From the NCBI RefSeq assembly GCF_027172205.1, contig NC_070618.1:6206001-6270000 (forward strand): a stretch of 64,000 nt of DNA, in the 5' to 3' direction. The stretch is from Podarcis raffonei (taxonomy: Eukaryota; Chordata; Lepidosauria; Squamata; Lacertidae). Position 1 is the first letter of the stretch; every line of letters starts with the position of its first letter. The position numbers and the translations under genes are program-made. The notes below the pieces were generated by a model that was not told the DNA's origin, made no database searches, and saw nothing but the letters and a program-made list of their open reading frames with translations. This document shows, piece by piece, positions 1 to 9,900 of this stretch.

Positions 1-309
1 TGTAGTTTATGAATACTGTGTTTTTACATTCATGTTGGAATACACTTCAAAAGTCTTGTGGGGCCAATTACTCGACTGTATAATTCCTCAACACTTTCAC
101 AAACAGTCACAGGGGGCAGAAAGATCCGAAATCACATTGCAATGCAATACAGTATTACAGAAGATTAAGATATGGGGACGAAAGTCAGTAAGCATGTGCA
201 GGGCACAATTCTATGCTTCAAATTTCAATACCAGCTGCTAGACCCATACTTCAGGTTTTTGGGTGGGTGGGTGTATGTGGGTGGGTGGGTGTGACAGAGA
301 GAATATAAA

Positions 310-1075
310 GAAGTGAAACACATTGTAGCTCAGTATCTAAATAGATCCCTTTTGAACACTGCAATGCTCTGTCCAGTTCTGGACACTGCAATTTAAGGAT
401 ATTGACAAGCTGGTGTGTATGCAGAGGAGGGCGACTAAGATGATCAAAGGTCTGGAAACCAAGCCTTAAGAGGAGCAGTTGAGGGAGTTGGGTATTTTTA
501 GCCTGGAAAAGAGGAGAGATGATAGCCATCTTCAAATATCTCAAGGGCTGCCACACGGAGGATGGAGCAAGCTTGTTTTCTCCTGCTCTGGAGGGTAGGA
601 CTTGAACCAAATAACTTCAAGTTATAAGAAAGGAGATTCTGACTAAACATATGGGAAAACTTGAAAAGATGACTTCAAGTTACAAGAAAGGAGATTCCAA
701 CTAAACATATGGGAAATTCTGACATTCACAGATTCCTCTGTAAATGTAAATTTACAGGTTCCTCTGTAAAATTTAGATTCCTCTGTAAATGTGGATATGA
801 ATGGTTGTATTGCTATAATTATATACTTGCAAAATCAAATAAAATCTACTTCAGGAAGGAAAAAAGAAAACTTTCTGAGAGGAAGAGCTGTTCGACAGCG
901 GACCGGGCTCCCTCGGAAGGTGAAGGACTCTCCTTCCTTGGGGTTTTTTTTTAAACAGAGGTTGGGTGGCCCCCTGCCCTGTACGACCCAGCCGAGATTT
1001 CTGCCTCGCAAAGGGGGTGGGTCTAGATGACCCTCGGGTCCCTTTCCAAGGTTTTACGATTCTAGGAAGGCGAGC
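310..1075 (+). repeat. CR1 LINE 3' end, interrupted
   Basis: The segment carries the typical CR1 ORF2/3'UTR text: CCAGTTCTGGACACTGCAAT, then AGGAGGGCGACTAAGATGAT, GAGGAGAGATGATAGCCATC, and the terminal phrase near 1023-1070 'ctagatgaccctcgggtccc...gattct'. A variant block with short repeats (620-850) interrupts the middle. It lies in the presumed first intron of DCAF10, sense on the plus strand. Confidence 0.7.
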
Positions 1076-1725
1076 TTTTCCCACCGCCGGTCACCTCGGC
1101 CTTCCTTACCCGCCAGGGGAGTACTCCAGGTTGAAGACGGCGCCGTGCGTGCGGGTGATGGGCGAAACCGAGTCGGCGGGCTGGATGGCGCCGTAGAGCC
1201 CCGTCATAGCCCGGAACGTGTCCCTCGCCGGCTCCACGCAGCGGCCGCCATGGCCCAGGCGCCGCCCGCGCACCCACGCGAACAGGCCCCCGCCGGGCAC
1301 CGAAACGGCGGCCGCCACCGCTGCTGCTGAGGAGGAGGCTGCTGCCGCTGAGGCGGCGGCGGCGGCGTCCGGGGGCGGCGGTTCCCGGGGGGGCGACGGA
1401 GGCGGCGGCGGCGGCGTCTGGTCCCCCTCGCCGCGAGGCGGCCGCTCCGGCGTCGGGCCCCAGCGCGCCTTCCAGCTCATCCCGAGCCCGGCCCCGCCGC
1501 CACCGGCAGCGGCATTCCTCTCTCCCCCTCACACACCCTTCGGCTTCCTCCGCCTCCTTCCCCCCGACTTCCGGTGCGGGGAGCACCCTTCGAAAAGGCG
1601 CCGGCCGGAAACACGGACCCGGCTCCGAAGGGCCGCCGGGATTCCTTTCCCCCAGAGGGGAGGTTCCCTGGCGCCCTGCTTTTAAAGCCTCGCCCCTTAT
1701 GAAGGCCACGCCTCCTTTGTGGGTC
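1060..1725. promoter_or_regulatory. CpG island / DCAF10 promoter region
   Basis: This stretch is very GC-rich and dense in CG dinucleotides, with repeated CGG/GCC triplets. It spans DCAF10 exon 1 and about 240 bases upstream of its ATG. A CpG-island promoter is the usual arrangement for this gene. Long open frames on both strands here are a by-product of the base composition. Confidence 0.7.
1110..1480 (-). CDS. DCAF10: DCAF10 exon 1 (N-terminal part; rest outside window)
   Basis: This is the first coding exon of DDB1- and CUL4-associated factor 10 (WDR32), a WD40 substrate receptor for the CUL4-DDB1 ubiquitin ligase. The minus-strand frame opens at 1480 with MSWKARWGPTPERPP. A low-complexity Pro/Ala-rich stretch follows, then the recognisable segment LFAWVRGRRLG, VEPARDTFRAMTGLYGAI and RTHGAVFNLEYSPGG. 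As I remember it, human DCAF10 reads LFGWLKERSLG, VDPARDNFRTMTSLYGSI and RTHGAVFNLEYSPDG, so the match covers the whole conserved end of the exon. The exon closes on GGCGG|GTAAGG (donor GT at 1108-1109) in phase 2. Exon 2 and all WD40 repeats would lie left of position 1. The exon sits in a CpG island. The start codon is the first in-frame ATG before the low-complexity tract; the N-terminal tract is poorly conserved, so the exact start is less sure than the exon itself. Confidence 0.9.
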
Positions 1726-1797
1726 GCCCCGCCCCCTGTGATTTCTGCCCCCCCAGAAGCAAGCTGGGGGGGGCGGGAGGGGGAATAAAAAATAAAT

Positions 1798-2539
1798 TGT
1801 TACGGAAATTCCGGGGGGGCACATATTATTATAATTATTATTATTAATTATTAATTATTATTATTATTATTATTATTATTATTTTATTTTTATTATCTTT
1901 AAAGTTGTTAAATGATACAAATATTATGCCTGAATGTATCCTTTCAACTTGACAGCTCAGGGAAGTTACCTAACTTTAAAATAATATAAAATTAACTCCT
2001 TGCCAGTTTCCTCCATTCCAAAGCTATTTTCCCCTTGGAAAAGGACTCCAGGAAGTTCCCAGAGGTGACAATTGCTGGGCTCATTGTTAGTCAAGGGAAG
2101 CCAAATCTCATCACCTGACTTGGCTCAGGCTCCAGACATGCAAGGAAGTTCTATTGTACTTTTGGGTGGGGGGCACTTAAGACATATTTGTCTATGCTAA
2201 TCTTATACCTGAGTCTTGCCCTGCCATGTCTGCTTATGCTAATCTTGTACCAAGGACTTGTCTGGACCTGTTTGCCAAGGTTAACCCCTCCCCTTCTGTG
2301 ACATGTCAGTGATGTAGCAATGATGCTGTACGAACTGTATTCTGGGATATGGTGGGAAAGTTTTAAAAGTCTTTGTCACCCCATCCTCGGGGTTCAAATT
2401 TGCTCTTTGAACCTACTGCGCAATAAACTTTGGTCTACAGCTATTGGCTGGAATCTTTCCTCTATTCTACAGGGACCCGCGGGCTCTGCCCGACGAGCTG
2501 GGTGACTGAGCAGCCTCACACCTAGATTTTTCCGTAACA
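1798..2539 (+). mobile_element. Solo LTR of an endogenous retrovirus (fossil)
   Basis: The element begins TGTTACGGAA and ends TTCCGTAACA, the short inverted termini expected of an LTR. It is flanked by a 4-bp duplication AAAT (1794-1797 and 2540-2543). It is about 742 bp long and contains a (ATT)n microsatellite near its 5' end. An AATAAA signal at about 2421 marks the R region when read on the plus strand. No internal retroviral genes or second LTR are present, so it is a solo LTR. The layout is gammaretrovirus-like, but the family cannot be fixed by eye. Intact termini and a perfect duplication suggest modest age. Confidence 0.75.
1826..1885. repeat. (ATT)n microsatellite
   Basis: A run of ATT/ATTA units lies inside the 5' part of the solo LTR. 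Confidence 0.9.
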
Positions 2540-2551
2540 AAATGTTTGTGG

Positions 2552-2828
2552 AACTTTTGTAATTTACCTAGGAGACCCCTGTAAGCAGGTGGAAACATTA
2601 GCAGGATGGCAATACCGCTTGTAATGTAGTAATTATTATGGACAAAGTGGAGAGGCATAAAATAAGGATTACAAAATAATACGGATATGCAGTTGAAAAG
2701 GTTGACAATAGGTCCCATGGAGGGGAAGGTGGGAAGTCCAGGGATTTAAGAGAAATCTCTAAATATGGGTATGTATTTTGCATTGTTAGAATTGTAAAAT
2801 CAAATAAAAATTATTTCAAAAAAATATA
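2552..2828 (+). repeat. L1 LINE 3' end
   Basis: The stretch ends in 'caaataaaaattatttcaaaaaaatat', the AT-rich polyadenylated 3' end of squamate L1 copies. Upstream it matches other L1 ends in this window (compare 57055-57130, which shares the 'gaggattc/ggatttaag...tatgtat' layout). Confidence 0.5.
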
Positions 2829-3452
2829 TGTCAGTAACTTGGGGAGGAATGATCTTGCACTGTTGAGATTGCCGTGTTCCTTCATGCCATCAGATTTATC
2901 TGAATTTTAAAAAATAAACCATGTGTTTTTGTGTGTATTCTCACTGAGTAGCAGATCCATCTGAAGCGTAATTTCAGCACTTATTAGAATGATTTCAAAT
3001 TGCCAGCTGGCTGCTAAGATAGTACACACAGCCATTGCTGCCAGAGTAAATAGAGGAGTAAACTTTTCAGGGATTTAGAAAGCACACTAGTACCATTATA
3101 CTTGACCATTTTTATCTTGTTTATTTACCAGTCTGAAATGGAATGCAATGACCAAAGTACATCATTAAACCTGCAGAGATTTACTTTCTTGGTTATTTAT
3201 TTAGCTGTATATTTTCACTGGCTTCCTAGCGTACCAGGGTTAAATATTGACTTCCTGGAAGACACAGGATGATGAAATGAGAGGCTCCGTAATTACTCTT
3301 CGTAGGCTCGCCCTATTAATTTTAACAGATAACTTGGGAAACCTTTCACATCTTTATGATTTGAGTTTGAGATGGTGCAGATGGAAATGTTCCTAAGAAG
3401 ATATATAGGGATATAGTTTATATATAGTACTTGTAAAGGGCCATCCTATTCA
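2829..3452. other. Intergenic, no gene seen
   Basis: The sequence lies between DCAF10 and the 3' end of AhpD-like copy A. No exon or recognised repeat is visible. Minus-strand AATAAA signals at about 3119-3124 and 3196-3201 are candidates for the end of the copy A transcript. Confidence 0.5.
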
Positions 3453-3582
3453 GCAGGGCTTTTTTTCAGGGGGGACTCCCCTGAACTCAGTTCCGGCACC
3501 TCTCAAGTGGGTGCCATTATAAGAGAACAAGGGAGGCATTCATGGTGAGTTCCAGCTCCTCTTTTTCTAGAAAAATAGCACT
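3453..3582. mobile_element. Possible hAT-type DNA element fragment
   Basis: The sequence runs from CAGGGCTTTTTTTCAG to CTAGAAAAATAGCAC, roughly inverted ends around 'agttccggcacc...gagttccagctcc'. No clean target duplication was found. Confidence 0.4.
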
Positions 3583-3725
3583 TTTCTTCAGGACTTCAAT
3601 AGAAAGTACATTTCCCTTCTCATTGGATTCTTTGCCTGCCACTTTTAACTTGTACCCGCCACTTACTAATTAGTGAACTTTGGCCCTAGCATCGGGAGTC
3701 CAATTTCATTCCAAAGATTTGGGGG

Positions 3726-3998
3726 CTATTTGGTCTTCTCTTTCTCTCTCAGTGTCCTTCCCATGGTGTAGTATTCTGGGTTTGGCTGCATATCTGTGAA
3801 CTGAGCTATGCGATTTGCCATGGCAAAAAAGGCTGAAATGGCGCCTATGTCCCAGGCATCTTCTCGGTCAAACCCGTGTGCCTCCAGCTTCTGAAAGTGT
3901 TCTTTGGTGATGGTATCTGCTCGACAGACAGCGAGTGCAAACTCAAGCATGGCTAGCTCACGATCACTTAGGTCAGCCATCTTCCAGTTCACCATGAT
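3726..3998 (-). CDS. AhpD-like copy A, exon 5 (C-terminus)
   Basis: The acceptor tgtgcag leads into IMVNWKMADLSDREL and the frame runs to a TAG stop at 3726. It encodes the C-terminal helices including FALAVCRADTITKEHFQKLE and FFAMANRIAQFTDMQPNPEYY, ending TLREKEKTK. Confidence 0.92.
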   Translation of the reverse strand: MMVNWKMADLSDRELAMLEFALAVCRADTITKEHFQKLEAHGFDREDAWDIGAISAFFAMANRIAQFTDMQPNPEYYTMGRTLREKEKTK

Positions 3999-6900
3999 CT
4001 GCACAGAAACAAAGCAGCAGGAAATCATAAACACAGCTGCTGGAGTACGTAATGGCCAAGTGTGGGACATAAAGACCATATATACAGGCAGCATCAGACC
4101 AGTGACAAACAGACCGAGGGCTGAAAAGAAGGATTAGGGAGTGACCTTGAATAGGAACTGCAATGCATCGCTGCAAAGAAGTGAAGTGCTCCCCCAATCT
4201 TTGCTCTTGTTTTTGGTTGTTGGCATTCGGCTGTCTCAAGAAACAATGGAGTGCACTTCCGGGGGTGAAGTCAAACCACTAAGTTAGCAGCAGTGATTTG
4301 ACCTCCCTAGGACGCAAGCCCGGGCAGTGTGTATGGAGGTCCAGTGATGCCCAGACAACCAGACCCACCATCTCAGCCTCGCTGATGTCGTCCAAAAGAA
4401 AGCAGAGCAATATGCTTGCAACCAGCTTGGCTGTACAGAAAAGGGAATATTGCCAAGTGCAACCCCTCAGCTTTGTGGCATGAGAATAAGCACCTAGCAA
4501 ACTGCCCTTTTCCATACAATTCTTAGCCTTGGGCAAGGGCCTTTTTAAACACTGCCGCATAAGGCTTTTAAATGCACTTATCTGGTTATAAAGTGCCCAG
4601 CATCTTGTAATGTTATAGTCTTCCCCAACCTGCTGCTTTTAGATAGACTCCAATTTCCATCTGCTGCAGCCAGATCGGTCAATGATCAGGAATGATAGAA
4701 GTTCCACTACAAAACATCTGGAGGCCACCAGGTTAGAGAAAGCTAACATAAGCTAATCATAGGTTTGTGTAAATATGAATATAATAAATTATAATCCCAT
4801 AATTTTTGTTGAGTAATCTTTTGAAGTTTCTTTTAAATTGCTATACAGTGGTACCTAGGTTTATGAACAGTCCTGTTTACGAAGTATTCGGTTTATGAAC
4901 TCCACAAAACCGGAAGTAGTGTCCCGGTTTTTGAACTTTACCTCGGTCTACGAATGGAAGCCGAACAATGGAAGGGCACCAGCAGCGGGAGGCCTCATTA
5001 GGGAAAGCGCGCCTTGGTTTAAGAACGGATTTGGTTTCAGAATGGACTAAGTTCGTAAACCAAGGTACCACTGTATATGCTAATTTACAATCATATTTCC
5101 AGTGCACTGCACAAAAAGGACAAAACCTACTATAAAGATTTCACCAGAATAATTTGCATAACTAGCATTCAAATTCAGACTCAAGTCCCCTTCATGCAAT
5201 TCATTCATCTCTCTCTCTTTTTTGCAAGCTGTAGGTAGAGCCCGGATTTTTGCCTGAACCTGGAACAAGCGCAGAAGCAAGGTCGCAGGTGGAAGCTTGC
5301 TAGTTAAAACAGCACAGAAGTAAATCGCGCACATACACACTAAGACTAGCAAATACGGGTTCTCGCCTGATCTGCCAGCACTGGTCTCTTAGAGTACATC
5401 CGATGTAAGGCACTGTGTGCAATTACACAGTAGGGAACCTTGTTTGCAACACTCGTAGCCACGATAATGAGCTCTTTGTCAGCCATGCTAAGGTTTCCTG
5501 TGGGAGGAAAGACATGCAAAGGGTGGATCATATATCTAGTCATGGGAGTGAGTCACTTAATCCTGGGCTTATGCGCTTATACCCTGTATCTGAGTTTGAG
5601 GGTACTATGCATCTGTTCTATAATTGCTTTAGTGCCTAGGTTTTCAACCAGTGTGCCGTAGCACCCTGGGGTGATTTGATTTGAATAATAATAATAAAAA
5701 TAAATTTTTATTTATATCCCGCCCTCCCCAGCGGAAACCGGGCTCAGAGTGGCTAACAACAGTAAAATGATACAACATTCTAAAATCATTTCATTCTAAA
5801 ATCAGTTCAAATCAGATTAATGGCAACCATTGGGCTAGAGTTCTGTGAGGATTGCCAAAGGAGGGGGTCAGGCTGTGCCCTGGCCAAAGGCCTGGTGGAA
5901 CAGCTCTGTCTTGCAGGCCCTGCGGAAAGATGTCAAGTCCCGCAGGGCCCTGGTCTCGTGTGACAGAGCGTTCCACCAGATCGGAGCCACAGCCGAAGAA
6001 GCCCTGGCTCAGGGGTGCTGTGAACAGCACTGGCCTCGTCCTGCCCTCATTCCTTTCCTCCTCTTAAGTTCTGGGTGTTGTCTAAGTCAGCTTGGTTTTA
6101 TTTCTGATGAGGGGGTGGGAGAAAACAGAAGCCCCAGAGCGCCTTAAAAGCTTAGGGAGTCCCAGGTCCACCTTGAGACATCTCGTTCATGGTATGATGC
6201 AACTCAGAAACCTGAGGACCTTCCCCAGATTGGCCCAATTTGCCCTATACAGTGGTACCTTGGGTTACATATGCTTCAGGTTACATACGCTTCAGGTTAC
6301 ACACTCCACTAAGCCAGAAAGAGTGCTTCAGGTTAAGAACTTTGCTTCAGGATAAGAACAGAAATCAGGCTCTGGTGGCGCGGCGGCAGCAGCAGGCCCC
6401 ATTAGCTAAAGTGGTGCTTCAGGTTAAGAACAGTTTCAGGTTAAGAACGGACCTCCAGAACCAATTAAGTACTTAACCCGAGGTACCACTGTAATTTGGA
6501 GTGCACACAGACCCGATGCTCACCCCAGCATATTTTGGTGTGAACTACTCTGGGATTTCTCTTTTTTTATGAGAAGTGGTATAAAAATAGAAAAGTAGAT
6601 GAGAATAAAATTGTCACTGGGGGTTTATGACTGTTGAGACAGGAAAGAAGATCATAGTTGATCGCCATGCTTACCTGTCTCCTTGTTCACAACGGCACTG
6701 AAATAAGCAAGGAATGCTCTGAGTTCTGCTGGACGGTGAGACATCACCTTGAGCACATTGGGCAAAAACCCACGCTGTTCGGGAATTGAGGGGGGGGGAA
6801 GCTAGTCAAGACACCTTAAAATTGCCGTTAAGGGAAGAGTCTATACAATGCCATCCTTTCTCAGATATGGCACAATTAGCTAAGGGCCATTCACTAGAAA

Positions 6901-9900
6901 ACTTCAGGCTGATGCCAAGTCTCTCGTTCCGAATCATCCAAGCAGTGGAGAAGAGCCACAGATGACGTGCTTTGGAGAGAAGATCCTAATTTCTCAGCCT
7001 AATCTCTCCACTCAGAAGAATCAGGCAGTGGCAGAGATCCGCTGTCTGAGGCTCTGCAGAGCTGCTACCAGCCAGAATAGACCAGACATGGGGAACATGC
7101 TTGATGCTTTACTGTGCGTAATGTGTTTAATTACCGTATTTTTCGCTCCATAAGACACACCTAGTTTTTAGAGGAGGAAAACAAGAAAAAAAAATATTCT
7201 GAACGAAACAGTGGATATATGATTTTTGTGGTTCATGCTGTGGCCACAGACATGTGATTTGACGGTGAGTTTGGGGTAGCCCAATGCAAAAATCCTGGGG
7301 ATCCATGTGGATCCGTGCTTTGTAGCCATGTTTTTGCGCCATTGTGGCCCCACGAAACAGTGGATGCGTGTGTTTTTTGGTGCAGGCTGTAGCCATGGAC
7401 ATGCTATGTGATCTGATGGTGAATTTGGGGTGACCCAATGCAAAAATCCTGAGGACCCATGGGCTTTTACCTTCCCCCTCCCAGGCAGCCTCCTTTATCG
7501 TGAGTGTCCCTTATCTCCCTCCCGATCGCTTACCGATCAGCTGCTTCCTTTCAACACTCCCTTCCCTCTTGTTTGCCTTAATGTCTTTTCCTTAGCTGGA
7601 GCAGCTTTTTGCTCCTCCTTTCCTTCTAATTTCTCTCCTCATTGCTTTAGTATTCCTGTCTCCTCTCCTTGCAAGTTCGCTGTATTTACCTCCCCACTCC
7701 CAGGCAACCTCCTTTATTGCTAGCGTCCCTTATCTCCCTCCCCGATCGCTTGCCAATCGGCGGCTTTGTTTCAACACCCACTTTCCTCCCCCCCCCAAGC
7801 ATGATCTGCTTTTTGCCCCTGGGCAATTCAGCTCCAGGGACCATGCATTTGCTCCATAAGACGCACAGACATTTCCCCTTATGTTTTAGGAAGAAAAAAG
7901 TGTGCCTTATGGAGCCAAAAATACGGTAACCTTTGACCCTCCAGATGTTGCTGAACTGCAACTTCCATAGCCCTAGGAAGCATGGCCAGGGATGCTGTGA
8001 GTTGTAGTTCAGTTCAGCAAAACCATGCGGGGTAAGGCGAATAAATTGGCTGACCTGGGATTAAGGCAGCTTTTAAATAAAGTCTAGCGAGTATTCTTTG
8101 CTGCAATTTTGCAAGCCTCTGACATGCTAAACCTAATGGAGTGAACCAGTTGGCCTGCTAGGTGCTCAGCTGTCTGTACTGGTGACTCCAGTATGTCAAT
8201 CTTACCTTTGCTTCTTCTCTCTTCATAAGTTCTGCTATATCATTTGGCAAATCCTCCTCTTTAGACATTGGAAAGCGCTCAGTGGACTTAGTGGCGTTCC
8301 TCTCGTCTGTGCTATATGCATGGTTCGAGGCTACAGTTCCGGGTCTTACCCCAAAGCTCCCCAACGCACCAGGAGGCAGGAGCTAAAACACGGAAAGGAA
8401 GAAATGCCCCATTTGCCGTAGTATCGTGCAAAGTTGGCTCCGTCAGCCTCAAGTGTTATTTGTAAAATGATTAACTGCACAGTTTAGGGCCTGAAAAAGC
8501 TCTTTGGCACAGGGATGGGGAACCTATAGCTGTACAGATGTTGATGGACTTCCGCTCCCATGATCCCTGACCATTGGCCATGCTCACTGGGACTTATGGA
8601 AGCTGGAGTTTGGCCATGTTTGCTGGGACTGATGTAAGCAACATCTGGAGGGCCACAGGTTCCTCATCTCTTCAATAAAGCAATCTGATGAAAAGAGCTT
8701 GGAATCATAGAATTGTTGAGCTGGAAGGGACCCTGCAACCTTGGCGTTATCAGCACCATACCCTTATGGTGAGAACCGGCGTGGTGTAGTGGTTAAGAGC
8801 GGTGGACTCATAATCTGGTGAACCGGGTTCGCTTCCCCGCTCCTCCACATGCAGCTGCTGGGTGACCTTGGGCCAGTCACACTTCTCTGAAGTCTCTCAG
8901 CCCCACTCACCTCACAGAGTGTTTGTTGTGGAGGAGGAAGGGAAAGGACATTGTTAGCCGCTTTGAGACTCCTTCGGGTAGTGATAAAGTGGGGTATCAA
9001 ATCCAAACTCTTCTTATTTAGGTAGAAATATCCTCTATTCTTTTGCACTGAACCAGACATTTGTGCAATCAGAGATATGGGGAAATTGTGCTCTTAACAC
9101 TTACAGGAGTCAGGTATTTGTGTAACGGCCAGATAGCAACATAAGGAAACGCTCTTTCTTCTGTTAAGATTAAAAGTTGATCTCATTGACATCTTGTTCC
9201 AAGGCATATTTATGGAGTAGTAAAGGCCCATTTAAACCAGCCTGACACACTTTGGATAAACACAAGATTCTTCCGAATCTCAAGACTTCCCTCTTCCCCT
9301 CCGTGGGTTCTTTAAGTAACTTTTAAACTGCATATTATAAGTCCATCCAATTTACAGTCCTCCAAAATCTATGTATCATTGCAAGAGTTATTTAAAACCT
9401 GCCAAAGAGTCCAAGTGTATACAGTGGTCTTTCAAATATAATATACATTTGTCCCATTCTTTGTTGAAGTTTTGGTCCTCCTGGTTTCTGATTTTCCCGG
9501 TTAATCTAGCCATCTTTGCATAGTCCAATAATTTCATCCAGTGCTTTTTTCTGGGGGTACGCAGGGGTACACCCCCTAAACATTTTGTGAATCTTTGTAC
9601 TTTTGTCCATTTACTGTATTTATTTTCCCCAATTTGAACTATAAAATGGTGGTTTTCTTTAGTCAAAATGAGAGTACTCCTAAACATTTTTAAAGAAAAA
9701 AACCACTGCTTTCATCTGCCAATCCACCCTGGTACGTATCTTTTGTTTTCCAATGTATTTCTTATCAATAATAATAATAATAAATCAGTGTGATGCAAGC
9801 AATTTTTTGTTCTGAAAGTGTGACCCAGAGAATTTTTTTTAGAACCACTAACCTAAAAAGAAGGGACGCGGGTGGCACTGTGGTTTAAACCACAGAGCCT

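Noticed and set aside
1218-1685. 155-codon plus-strand open frame over the DCAF10 CpG island
   Set aside because: It is antisense to DCAF10 exon 1 and open because of GC-rich triplets; it matches no family.
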